Source: Vibrio sp. SCSIO 43137 (lineage in GTDB: Bacteria; Pseudomonadota; Gammaproteobacteria; Enterobacterales; Vibrionaceae). From it: a stretch of 64,000 nt of DNA. Every line of letters begins with the position of its first letter. Within the stretch, counting starts at the first letter, position 1. This document shows positions 39,083 through 47,444 of this stretch, piece after piece. The notes beneath the pieces are model-generated. The model saw only the letters and a list, made by a program, of their open reading frames with translations, searched no databases and was not told where the DNA came from. The translations under genes were made by a program, and so were the position numbers. The stretch is from NCBI RefSeq assembly GCF_028201475.1, contig NZ_CP116383.1, positions 2,852,001 to 2,916,000 of the forward strand, read 5' to 3'.

Positions 39083-39427
39083 TTAGTCGTTTTCAACTGT
39101 ATTGAAGTGGTAATCAACATCTACAACGGCACGATATTTAACTTCACCACGTACGCGGGCAAACTCTTCAATTTTGACTTCAGTCTGATCAACAACAATG
39201 TCGCTCACTGAGTCATTAGAGAATAGAGGCAGCGCCTTACTAAGGTCGCTCTGATTCATTGAAGCAAAGTTATCAGAGATATCGAAACCAGCATTCAATG
39301 CGTCAGCTTTTGTCTGATATTCAGCCGAGAACACTTTTGCATCGCGGTGTAATGTCACGTCAGACGCGAAAGCAGAAGTAGTCAGTAGCAGGCCGGCAGC
39401 AACAGTCATTAGTTTTTTCATAATCAT
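39083..39427 (-). CDS. DUF3316 family periplasmic protein, copy 2
   Basis: 114 residues. A signal peptide (MKKLMTVAAGLLLTTSAFA) leads into SAEYQTKADALNAGFDI ... EVKIEEFARVRGEVKYRAVVDVDYHF. It is the first gene of the pair. A GAAGGT-type ribosome site lies just upstream. Co-transcription with copy 1 is likely from the short 50-bp spacer. Confidence 0.85.
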   Translation of the reverse strand: MIMKKLMTVAAGLLLTTSAFASDVTLHRDAKVFSAEYQTKADALNAGFDISDNFASMNQSDLSKALPLFSNDSVSDIVVDQTEVKIEEFARVRGEVKYRAVVDVDYHFNTVEND

Positions 39428-39883
39428 TTACCTTCTCATAAATTTATTGGCTTATTTGAGCGTTTTTCCGGAAGTCTCCGTCGCTCTGTGGAATGTATTA
39501 TTATATTGCACATCCGTATAATAAATAGTGTTTTTACCCATTCATTAGTGCCAAAACAGCACCAATAACTTAGTGAAAGTCACAGAGTACCGGGAAGAAA
39601 ACAAATAAATAACCAATAATCAACCACATACAAAAAAGTGACAACCATCACTTAATTCCACAAAATCACCAATGTTAAGTAAGAAAAAACTAAATTAATT
39701 TTACTGAACGTTTGAAAGAGACTTAATTTCTTAGCCGGTTACATTGAAAAATGCATTAAAGAGTGGTGGTCATGAAAATGTGGCAAGGGAAAGCGTCCCC
39801 GGAGAAAAGAGATAATAAAGGTAAGCAGCCAGACTAAGGCGACCTATTTTTTGGCTTTAAAGGTTAGAATTAATTTACATTGC
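39428..39883. other. 456-bp intergenic region upstream of the DUF3316 pair
   Basis: AT-rich, with no ORF of note. A 21-codon frame at 39771-39836 (MKMWQGKASPEKRDN) has a weak ribosome site and cannot be supported. No operator was recognised. Confidence 0.4.
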
Positions 39884-40801
39884 TCAGAACTGTTCCCAGA
39901 CTGGCGGAGTACCAATGACTTCTTGCACTGTATCGATAAAGTTTTTTACAAGAGGAGGCTGGTTGCGGTGCGGGTATAACGCATAAAGTCCGCCCTCATA
40001 CGCAATATGATAGTCGGGTAACAGATTAACCAAGCCCAACTCTTCAATACTTCGGTCCAACATTAACTGACTGACAACGGCATACCCCAGTCCTGCCCGT
40101 ACACCTTTTAGCAGTATCTCTGCTTCGTTTGAAATATAGCGCTCTTTTTTGGTCAGGTTATAAGGGCGTCCATCATCGCTATTGGGTATCAACTGTATTT
40201 TATTGGCTGTAAAAACCCCGTTTGAATAAACTACCGCCGGCAGCTCTGCCAGTTGCTCTGGTGTCGCAGGGTATCCATACTTGGCGATAAATGTATCTGA
40301 AGCCAGCAGTACCAAGCCGTGATCAGCTAACTTTCTGGCAATCAGGTTGGAATCTGCAGGCTGTCCCAGTCTAAATACCAGATCAAAACGCTCACCAATG
40401 ATATCCACTTTTCTGTCATCCAGAAAAAGTTCAATAGTCACTTTCGGATACTTTTCTAAAAATATTTCCGCTGCTTTCTGCAGGTAATTTCGGCCAAACT
40501 GAGTAGAGGCAGAGACACGGATATGACCTTTAGGTTCAGTGTGAAAAGTATCCGCCAATTGGCGTGTCTCATCTAACAACATCCGGACTTTTTCTGCCTG
40601 CTTTACAATCTCTCCGCCAGCATTGGTAAGGGAGAGGGAACGGGTAGAACGATTCAATAACCTAAGCCCCAGTGACTCCTCAAGCTTCTTGATCTGTTTA
40701 GAGAGGACGGATCGATCTATACCTCTTGCATCAGCTGCTTTAGCAAACGATCCATGCTCTGCTACCTCTAATAACATTTCCAGCCTTGTTGCCAGATCCA
40801 T
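39884..40801 (-). CDS. LysR-family transcriptional regulator
   Basis: 305 residues. The N-terminal winged helix (FAKAADARGIDRSVLSKQIKKLEESLGLRLLNRSTRSLSLT in parts, about 16-58) and a LysR substrate domain from about 90. It belongs to the CrgA/DsdC-like branch by ARKLADHGLVLLAS. No obvious partner gene is divergent from it; hipB starts 214 bp away. Its target is not known. Confidence 0.92.
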   Translation of the reverse strand: MDLATRLEMLLEVAEHGSFAKAADARGIDRSVLSKQIKKLEESLGLRLLNRSTRSLSLTNAGGEIVKQAEKVRMLLDETRQLADTFHTEPKGHIRVSASTQFGRNYLQKAAEIFLEKYPKVTIELFLDDRKVDIIGERFDLVFRLGQPADSNLIARKLADHGLVLLASDTFIAKYGYPATPEQLAELPAVVYSNGVFTANKIQLIPNSDDGRPYNLTKKERYISNEAEILLKGVRAGLGYAVVSQLMLDRSIEELGLVNLLPDYHIAYEGGLYALYPHRNQPPLVKNFIDTVQEVIGTPPVWEQF

Positions 40802-40950
40802 ACTTTATCCATATTTATCGACTATCTAAGGGCAAATTATAAAACAGTTTTACCGGTAACAATCTCTTCAGGCTTTACTAAATCAGTTTGCATCTTCACT
40901 TATTTAGCTTAACCTCACAAACCTCAAATTTGCTACGGAGCATTTAGTTC

Positions 40951-41006
40951 GCTATATAGCTAACTTGCGTTTATAAAGCTACAATATTAGCCATATAACT
41001 AACTTG
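40951..41006 (+). promoter_or_regulatory. Paired direct-repeat operators of hipBA
   Basis: gctatatagctaacttg (40951-40967) and gccatataactaacttg (40990-41006) are 15/17 identical, start to start 39 bp. The first holds the palindrome GCTATATAGC. The second ends 8 bp before the hipB start. They are the likely HipB/HipAB binding sites for autoregulation. Confidence 0.6.
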
Positions 41007-41014
41007 GGAATGTT

Positions 41015-41272
41015 ATGGCAAATCGGGAATCCATAGGAAAAGAGATCGCCAAGCAACGGAAGGGGCAAGGGTTTACGCAAAAACAAATGGCGGATCAAAC
41101 TGGTATAAATAAAACTACACTTTCTGAGATCGAGAATGGCCGCTTTACTGGTTCTTTGGATATCTTTGAACGCTATTTGGATGCCGTTGGCCTGCAACTT
41201 GAGGTCTCAACCAAAAAACATAAGCTTCCCGACTGGGATGAAATTGAAGAGCTATTCAGAGAGGATGAGTAA
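41015..41272 (+). CDS. hipB: HipB-like antitoxin, Xre-type regulator
   Basis: 85 residues. A helix-turn-helix of the Xre type (GFTQKQMADQTGINKTTLSE IENG, about 24-47). Its C-terminus continues FERYLDAVGLQLEVSTKKHK. It overlaps the hipA start by one base (TAATGG). It should bind and neutralise HipA and repress its own promoter. Confidence 0.88.
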   Translation: MANRESIGKEIAKQRKGQGFTQKQMADQTGINKTTLSEIENGRFTGSLDIFERYLDAVGLQLEVSTKKHKLPDWDEIEELFREDE

Positions 41273-42498
41273 TGGCATTAGAGCAGCTACCTTCGAAAAT
41301 AGATAAAATTTTCGTTTACTCGGATAAGCAGGAGCAGGGCGTTTTAACTCACGGTTCTGTACACCACTATCAGCCAACTCAAACTGAACGCCATGTATCC
41401 CTGACAATGACAAAGAATAACCTTGATGGTTACTCTTCTGGTTCGCTGCATCCCATATTTGTGCAAAACCTTCCTGAAGGTTTTAACCGCCGGTTTATCT
41501 CTGAAAAGCTGGCTCGATATGCACGGGTAAATGATATGTATCTTCTGGCACTTCAGGGAGATCACAGCATTGGCATGCTCTCATATCAAAGTGCTCTGAA
41601 CCTGCCCGAAACCGACTCAGTTTCTCTTGAAGAAATCCTCACCTACCAAAGCACTGAGCCACTCTTTCCTCAACTACTGGAAAAATACTATCTACGAAAT
41701 GCTCTGGCCGGCGTTCAGCCAAAGGTCAGTATTCCAAGAACTGAACGCACAGTGGAACAAAAAGATCTGATCGTTAAATCATTTGATGATGAGTTTCCAT
41801 TGCTAACCGTTAACGAGTATGTGTGCATGGAAGCAGCAAGGCACTGCGGGCTGAAGCCGCCAAAAACCTATCTGTCTGAAAACCTAGAAACCTTTGTCGT
41901 AGAACGTTTTGATAAAGTGGAGAAGGAAAAATCTAGTAGCACAAAGTTAGGCTATGAAGATTTTAATACGCTGCTAAAAAAACCGAACCACCCCGATGCA
42001 AAATATAATGGCAGCTATGAGAGCCTGCTTAGAGCAACACATATTTATACTAACAGCCAGACTGAAGTCCGGAAAATGTATCAATACATAGTGTTCAATT
42101 GCTTAATTGGAAATGGAGATGCTCACCTAAAAAACTTTGCTCTTCAGTATACCTCTGACATGCAAAATATTTTCGTTTCCCCCCCCTTTGATGTCACCCA
42201 TACAATCATCTACGACACCATAGATAACAAAATGGCTCTGAAGTTAGCAAACAGTAAAATATTTCCGGATAAAAACCACCTAATCAAGCTTGCAGAGTCA
42301 AGAACTTTCAGAATAAGAGATGCTGGCGAGATTATTGATAAGATGGCTGAAGATATCAGTAACTATCTTGATAGCTCTGAAGAAGTCACTCTTTTTAGCG
42401 GGCTGAAAGAATCAATCAAGCAATCGATATCAAAGGTTATGTCTTCAACTTACAGTAACAAATCATATCGACACGATAAGAAAAGAAAATTCGAGTAG
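41272..42498 (+). CDS. hipA: HipA-like serine/threonine kinase toxin
   Basis: 408 residues. The N-terminal HipA-couple region (GVLTHGSVHHYQPTQTERHVS) leads into the kinase fold. Motifs are VQPKVSI (Gly-rich/P-loop area), the catalytic GNGDAHLKNFAL near 281-292 and the metal-binding PPFDVTH. E. coli HipA phosphorylates glutamyl-tRNA synthetase and causes persistence. The substrate here is assumed similar. The catalytic Asp and Asn are intact. Confidence 0.9.
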   Translation: MALEQLPSKIDKIFVYSDKQEQGVLTHGSVHHYQPTQTERHVSLTMTKNNLDGYSSGSLHPIFVQNLPEGFNRRFISEKLARYARVNDMYLLALQGDHSIGMLSYQSALNLPETDSVSLEEILTYQSTEPLFPQLLEKYYLRNALAGVQPKVSIPRTERTVEQKDLIVKSFDDEFPLLTVNEYVCMEAARHCGLKPPKTYLSENLETFVVERFDKVEKEKSSSTKLGYEDFNTLLKKPNHPDAKYNGSYESLLRATHIYTNSQTEVRKMYQYIVFNCLIGNGDAHLKNFALQYTSDMQNIFVSPPFDVTHTIIYDTIDNKMALKLANSKIFPDKNHLIKLAESRTFRIRDAGEIIDKMAEDISNYLDSSEEVTLFSGLKESIKQSISKVMSSTYSNKSYRHDKKRKFE

Positions 42499-42530
42499 TT
42501 GGCGTGTCAAACTGCAAAACTTAATACTCA

Positions 42531-42588
42531 GGTACAGCGATATCAGGTATTAGATCATCACGATCCAAAAGCTTATATTGCTGCACAC
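42531..42588. repeat. Palindromic intergenic repeat, copy 1
   Basis: Core TTAGATCATCACGATCCAAA (42550-42569) flanked by inverted arms ggtacagc..atat and atat..gctgcacacc. It shares 19 of 20 core bases with copy 2 at 44101-44157. It lies between the 3' ends of hipA and the binding protein. Confidence 0.65.
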
Positions 42589-42615
42589 CTACTCCTTCAG
42601 ATGTAGCTCAATAGC

Positions 42616-43380
42616 TCACTCAACATACAAATCACCTAAGATCCTTTTAAACGTACCGTCGGCTTTCATATCGAGAATATGCTGGTTAATCTCATTCAAC
42701 ATTCCGGCAAGAGGAGATTTTCTGGAAATAGCGAAATGAAACACTTTGGTTTCAATGGGAGTGGAGGAAAACTTTAGTTTTTCATAACCTTCAATTTCTT
42801 TAAAGGTTGAAACTGCATTAACGTAGAAGATAGGTGAGATATCAATTCGTCCGGCGACTAGCTTACGAAGATTCTGCTTATCTGTGGCAACCACTTCAGT
42901 AGAAATCTCATAGGCTGCAATACGTTTACCAAGCTCCCCATAGGAGTAACCTCTGGTAAGTCCTATTTTAAAAGGCTTGAGATCCTGCCAGTTTTGCCAC
43001 TCAAAAGCGTCAAATCTGTCGGTAGAATAAATAAACATCAGCCGGTCTTTATAAATAGGTTCAGTAAATAGCATCTGAACTTCTCTTTCAGCATCTTTTA
43101 CCACCATAGGAATTAGATCGGCCTGCCCGGTCCTAATCATATACATTGCCCGTCCAAATGGCGCATCGAGATAGCGAACCCTCATACCCAGCCGGCTAAA
43201 TAGTTCTTCTATTATTTCGATGGCTAAACCGTCAGTGACGATACCTTGCTCTTCAACAACCACTGTCTCCCACGGCGGCCAATGTTCAACAACCACTATA
43301 GCTTGCTGTTTTGAGTTTTCTGGTGCTGCCGGTAAGCTAAAAGAAAATATCGCTAGTAAGCAGACTATATGCCGGAACAT
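42616..43380 (-). CDS. Periplasmic solute-binding-like protein (family 3 fold)
   Basis: 254 residues with a signal peptide (MFRHIVCLLAIFSFSLPAAP). SBP_bac_3 pattern: VVEHWPPWETVVVEEQGIVTDG, GLAIEIIEELFSRLGMRV, LDAPFGRAMYMIRTGQADLI. No permease or ATPase neighbours. It is convergent with hipA and probably an orphan ligand-binding protein. The substrate is unknown. Confidence 0.85.
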   Translation of the reverse strand: MFRHIVCLLAIFSFSLPAAPENSKQQAIVVVEHWPPWETVVVEEQGIVTDGLAIEIIEELFSRLGMRVRYLDAPFGRAMYMIRTGQADLIPMVVKDAEREVQMLFTEPIYKDRLMFIYSTDRFDAFEWQNWQDLKPFKIGLTRGYSYGELGKRIAAYEISTEVVATDKQNLRKLVAGRIDISPIFYVNAVSTFKEIEGYEKLKFSSTPIETKVFHFAISRKSPLAGMLNEINQHILDMKADGTFKRILGDLYVE

Positions 43381-43541
43381 GCTTTCTCGCTTTGTGAAAC
43401 CGGAGCCTATAGTTCAGTATAGCGGCTCTGCTAAATACCCCCGAAAAGTCTGCAACTCCCTCGACAGATATCGCGTCGTAACAAAGCGATGCCTTGCTGT
43501 TTTCGCTATAATCGCGGCACTAAAATTACTGGGAACCCACC

Positions 43542-44084
43542 ATGTCAGAACTTAAGAAAATGAGAAACGGACAGACATACAACTGCCTTGATCAGGAGTT
43601 AGCAGAAATCAGAGATCAAGCTTTTACCCTACTGTTTAAGTTTAACCATGAAGCCGACAGCAAAAAAAGAGCTGAACTGCTAAAACAAACAGGCGCTCAG
43701 GTTCCCGACAGCAGCTATATAGCGCCTCCGCTTGAAATGAGTTATGCATGCCACCTTTCGCTGGGTGAAAACAGCTATATCAATAGCGGTGCACTAATAC
43801 TGGATAACGGAAAAGTGACTATCGGCAACCATGTGATGATTGGCCCAAGAGTGCAAATCTATACTGCCGCCCACTCACTGGATGCCGGTGAACGTATTGC
43901 CGGTGACGAAGTTGCTAAGCCTGTAACAATTGAGGATAAAGTCTGGATCGGCGGCGGAGCCATTATCCTGCCCGGCATTACTGTTGCTGAAGGGGCGATT
44001 GTTGGTGCTGGCTCAGTCGTCACAAAAGATGTTAAACCTTATGATCGTGTAGCTGGAAATCCGGCCAAATCCATTAAAAAATAG
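43542..44084 (+). CDS. Sugar O-acetyltransferase (maltose/galactoside type, LbH)
   Basis: 180 residues. The N-terminal Mac domain (MRNGQTYNCLDQELAEIRDQ) is followed by a left-handed beta-helix with hexapeptide repeats (IGNHVMIGPRVQIYTAAHSL, IEDKVWIGGGAIILPGITV, AIVGAGSVVTKDV). It acetylates sugars with acetyl-CoA; the precise sugar cannot be told (Maa or LacA type). A GGGAACCC-type leader precedes the ATG. Confidence 0.92.
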   Translation: MSELKKMRNGQTYNCLDQELAEIRDQAFTLLFKFNHEADSKKRAELLKQTGAQVPDSSYIAPPLEMSYACHLSLGENSYINSGALILDNGKVTIGNHVMIGPRVQIYTAAHSLDAGERIAGDEVAKPVTIEDKVWIGGGAIILPGITVAEGAIVGAGSVVTKDVKPYDRVAGNPAKSIKK

Positions 44085-44100
44085 CGACTTTAGGGATTAT

Positions 44101-44157
44101 TGTGCAGTTTAATCACTATTTAGATCATCATGATCCAAATGCTAATTAAGCTGCACG
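44101..44157. repeat. Palindromic intergenic repeat, copy 2
   Basis: A whole-element palindrome. Outer arms are GTGCAG-tTTAAT (44102-44113) and ATTAAg-CTGCAC (44145-44156). The core GATCAT-c-ATGATC is a perfect 13-bp palindrome (44122-44134). It begins 17 bp after the acetyltransferase stop and may also serve as its terminator. Confidence 0.65.
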
Positions 44158-44240
44158 AGTTCACCAAATTTATATAGCAAACTCTTTCCCGTTAACGGTA
44201 TTATATTAAATTACTTTCTTATTAACGGAACAAATCGGTT

Positions 44241-44507
44241 ATGGCTAGCTTTCACTTTTTCCAGAAAGAAGAGGCAACCGTTCATCTGGATCTAAACAGC
44301 GCATCCTACGAAGCGGAAAAAGAGCAGTTACTTGCTCAGGGCTTTGAACGGATTAGCGGATATATAGAAGCAGATAGCGCCGAGCAGGCCTACAAGAAAT
44401 TTGCCAAAGAGCAGAAGAATAGCTATTCGAAATGGTACTCTGGAAGAAGCAACCTATTCCGTTTTACCAACGCTCTTCAGGCATTATTAAGTAAGCGTAA
44501 CAAATAG
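44241..44507 (+). CDS. Small conserved-looking hypothetical protein
   Basis: 88 residues, starting MASFHFFQKEEATVHLDLNS. No signal or membrane segment. The middle (SYEAEKEQLLAQGFERISGY ... DSAEQAYKKFAKEQKN) looks helical. It stands alone with a terminator directly after the stop, which supports a real gene. I do not recognise the family. Confidence 0.65.
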   Translation: MASFHFFQKEEATVHLDLNSASYEAEKEQLLAQGFERISGYIEADSAEQAYKKFAKEQKNSYSKWYSGRSNLFRFTNALQALLSKRNK

Positions 44508-44535
44508 AAAAGGCTGAACAGAGTCAGCCTTTTTC
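44507..44535. terminator. Terminator after the 88-residue ORF
   Basis: aaaaggctga-acagag-tcagcctttt with a T-run, also usable by the convergent peptidase gene. Confidence 0.85.
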
Positions 44536-44555
44536 CTTGTCTCTATAGAAGATGT

Positions 44556-45662
44556 TTACGCAGAGAGAAACTCCACCAGAAACTCAGTAGCCCTGACCAT
44601 ATCGTTTACCGCAATAAACTCCTCTGTGGTGTGCACTTTCGCCATCCCGGTAGAGATATTTACCGTAGTAATGCCCATCTGATTAAAGTTATTGGCATCG
44701 CTGCCACCACCCGTCTGTTTCGTTTTCGGCGTAATACCCACCTTATTAAAGGCCTGTTTTACCGCATCAACATGAGGGTGTTGTTCAGACAATACAAAGG
44801 CATCGTAGGCACGTGTTGAGACTAATTCTACTTCAGCTCCAAACTGAGCAGCCGACTGATTAAATGTCTCCAACATATGCTCAACCTGCTCATTCAGCTT
44901 ATCGTTATTAAGTGAACGAGCCTCCGCCACAACAGTAACTTCAGGCATTACAATATTAGTTGCCATACCACCATTTACCATACCGATATTGGCTGTGGTT
45001 TCATGATCGATGCGCAGCAACTTCATTTTAGAGATGGCATCCGCGGCTACCTGAATAGCGCTTACTCCCTCTTCCGGTGCCAGTCCGGCATGGGCAGCAC
45101 GCCCTTTAATATGAGCGGTAATCTTCTGCTGACCGGGAGCGCCCGTCACTATGGTTCCCACCGGACCACCGGTATCCATAACCACAGCTTGCGTAGACTG
45201 TATTTTGCTGGCATCAAAATGCTTTGAGCCAAACAAACCACCCTCTTCATGAACGGTGAAAGCAATCTCTATGGTCTTATGGTCTGCATTGGCACTCTGA
45301 AACTGGCGTAGCGCTTCAAAGATAATAGCAATGCCAGACTTATCATCGCCACCAAGCACTGTCTCTCCTTTAGAACGAATCACACCATCATCATTCCAGG
45401 GTTCGATGCCAATGCCTGGTTTTACTGTATCCATATGGCAGCTAAGAAGGACACTTTCGTCAGATTTCCCTTCTAAGCGGGCGTAGATATTAAAGCCGTC
45501 TGAAACTTCTGCCGGAACAGATAACTTAGTAACACTAAATCCCAACGTTCCCAACTGTTCAGCCAGCAACTCAGCTACTTGTTTTTCATTGCCTGACTCG
45601 CTGTCTGTACGCACCAGTTGAAAAAAGTGTTCCAGCAGCCTTTCTTGGTTAATTGTCGTCAT
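44556..45662 (-). CDS. M20-family metallopeptidase, PepT-like
   Basis: 368 residues. Zinc ligands are in SCHMDTVKPG (about 74-83), GGDDKSG (about 103-109) and VHEEGGLFGSKHF (about 138-150), and a dimerisation domain lies near 180-285. It matches the PepT-like TIGR01883 group. It likely cleaves small peptides in the cytoplasm. It is 26 bp downstream of dcuC in the same direction, so the two may be one operon. Confidence 0.9.
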   Translation of the reverse strand: MTTINQERLLEHFFQLVRTDSESGNEKQVAELLAEQLGTLGFSVTKLSVPAEVSDGFNIYARLEGKSDESVLLSCHMDTVKPGIGIEPWNDDGVIRSKGETVLGGDDKSGIAIIFEALRQFQSANADHKTIEIAFTVHEEGGLFGSKHFDASKIQSTQAVVMDTGGPVGTIVTGAPGQQKITAHIKGRAAHAGLAPEEGVSAIQVAADAISKMKLLRIDHETTANIGMVNGGMATNIVMPEVTVVAEARSLNNDKLNEQVEHMLETFNQSAAQFGAEVELVSTRAYDAFVLSEQHPHVDAVKQAFNKVGITPKTKQTGGGSDANNFNQMGITTVNISTGMAKVHTTEEFIAVNDMVRATEFLVEFLSA

Positions 45663-45688
45663 GCGGACTTCTCCTGACTCAGTTTAAG

Positions 45689-47056
45689 TTAAGAGTACAT
45701 AGGAACCAGTACTACCGTTCCGATAATCACAGTGATAAGTCCGCACAATACTGGTACAGAAGTACGTTTTACCACTTCAAACGGGCTGATTTTACCCATG
45801 CCCGATGTAGCCACAACCACGCCGGATACAGGCGATACGGTACGGCCAAGGTTAGAAGCCTGCAGCATAGGGATGATCAGGAAGGCTGGGTTCAGACCCA
45901 TCTTAGCCGCCAGCGAAGGAGCCAGCTCTACAAATGCATAGAAAGGCGCATTACCTGAACCCGTTGCGATAGCCGCGGCTACGGTTAGCAGCGTAAGAAG
46001 CAGCATCAATGCCATACCACCAGCGCCAGCTATTTCAGCAAGACCAATCAGGTTATCAATAGCACCAATAGACATCAGGCCCTGTGCAAACACACCCGCA
46101 GCCACCAACAGCATCACTACACCTTTAAAGGCATCAGCCATCCCCTGATAGCATGAGTCCAGATCTTCCAGCGCTTTCTTACCATCGAACTTAAGGACAG
46201 CGTAGTTCACCAAAGCACCGATAAAGATAGAGCCAACCACAATGGTGTAGATATCCAGTTTTAGTCCGGGAATAGTGCGGCCATTAAACAGAAATACACC
46301 GAAGATCGGCAGAAACGGCAGCACAGCATAGAAAGCTGGTGCATTGGCTTCGATTTCAGAGATATCCACTTTTTCCATTGGCGTGTTGTGTTTACGATCC
46401 AGATACTTGTTCCAGAAATAAGCCGCCGCCGCCATAACGATAATGGCGCAGATAGAAACAGGCAATACGGTCTGAATAGCAAACACATCCAGTGCGATAC
46501 CAGACTTCTCTGCGGCAATAACCACGTCACCGGAAGTCGGAGAAAGAATGATCGCTGCCGGTGACGCACAGACAGCAACAGCCGCAGGACGGGAAATACC
46601 CATAGCAACCATCATCGGGAACAGTGTTGCCATCAGAAGCACACCCAACCCGGTTGCAGAGCTCACAGCCAGTGACATCAGACAGGCAACAATATAGGCA
46701 GCAACCAGAAGAATATAAGGTGATTTCACAAAAGAGAGTGGACGTGAAAACTGCTTAACCACCACGTTATTAGCACCGATATGTGTCATATAAGCCGCAA
46801 AGCCACACAACAGCATAATTTGCATGCCCAGACCGCCGCCGCGATACTTAAGCATATATTTTACAAACTCAAGGGCATCAGTAAGGATGCTTCCCGTAGG
46901 AGCAACTTTACCCGGAAGAACCGTATGCCCGATGAGCCCCGTTACAATCAGCAATATAAGCCCTGCAGTCAGTAACACACCCGCTGCGCGATAGCCTTTA
47001 ACAATAAAGTAGCCAACCGCAACGGTCACCACTAACCCGATCAATAGTTCCAACAT
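45689..47056 (-). CDS. dcuC: DcuC-type anaerobic C4-dicarboxylate transporter
   Basis: 455 residues, about 12 membrane helices (LIGLVVTVAVGYFIVKGYRA start). The pattern SLAVSSATGLGVLLMATLFP and ASPAAIILSPTSGDVVIAAE matches DcuC. DcuC exports succinate during fermentation and fumarate respiration. An exact substrate is not established for this homologue; other members of the family carry different anions. The partner gene is the downstream peptidase. Confidence 0.85.
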   Translation of the reverse strand: MLELLIGLVVTVAVGYFIVKGYRAAGVLLTAGLILLIVTGLIGHTVLPGKVAPTGSILTDALEFVKYMLKYRGGGLGMQIMLLCGFAAYMTHIGANNVVVKQFSRPLSFVKSPYILLVAAYIVACLMSLAVSSATGLGVLLMATLFPMMVAMGISRPAAVAVCASPAAIILSPTSGDVVIAAEKSGIALDVFAIQTVLPVSICAIIVMAAAAYFWNKYLDRKHNTPMEKVDISEIEANAPAFYAVLPFLPIFGVFLFNGRTIPGLKLDIYTIVVGSIFIGALVNYAVLKFDGKKALEDLDSCYQGMADAFKGVVMLLVAAGVFAQGLMSIGAIDNLIGLAEIAGAGGMALMLLLTLLTVAAAIATGSGNAPFYAFVELAPSLAAKMGLNPAFLIIPMLQASNLGRTVSPVSGVVVATSGMGKISPFEVVKRTSVPVLCGLITVIIGTVVLVPMYS

Positions 47057-47297
47057 AAATCACCAGTATTAAGTATCTCAAAATTAAATTCCGCAATACT
47101 CTACTAGATTCATTTCAGCAAAAACCTGAAGAACATCAAACTATCAATAAACTTACTTTTAGTTGTTTTAACCACCATACAAACGATAAATAGTAACTAC
47201 ATCCAGCAACAAAAGAATTAATAGGTATTTACACTATAGAAAAATTTAGGGCCAAATTATGTAACAAAGCCAATTCATGATTCTGCAGGCAGAAAAA

Positions 47298-47323
47298 AAG
47301 CGACGCCATTTCTGGTGTCGCTT
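47298..47323 (-). terminator. Terminator of the HAD-like gene
   Basis: Stem aagcgacgcca/tggtgtcgctt (one wobble). On the minus strand it is followed by TTTTTTTCTG. Confidence 0.85.
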
Positions 47324-47332
47324 CAGGTAGAA

Positions 47333-47418
47333 GTTGCATGGTTCTGGCGCAATTTTTTCTCAAGCAGTGGAGCCCCTCAGCACCATAGTCGGATCAAGAT
47401 GAAACAGAACCACGCAAC
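47333..47418 (-). other. 3' UTR stem-loop upstream of the terminator
   Basis: GTTGC-at-GGTTCTG (47333-47346) pairs with CAGAACC-ac-GCAAC (47405-47418), 12 bp with an internal loop. It lies between the HAD gene stop and its terminator. The two stems plus terminator could be released as a 3' UTR RNA; this is not shown. Confidence 0.45.
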
Positions 47419-47444
47419 AAACTTTATAATTTATTCACTGGTAA

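Noticed and set aside
39771..39836. A 21-codon ORF
   Set aside because: Weak ribosome site and no conservation evidence.
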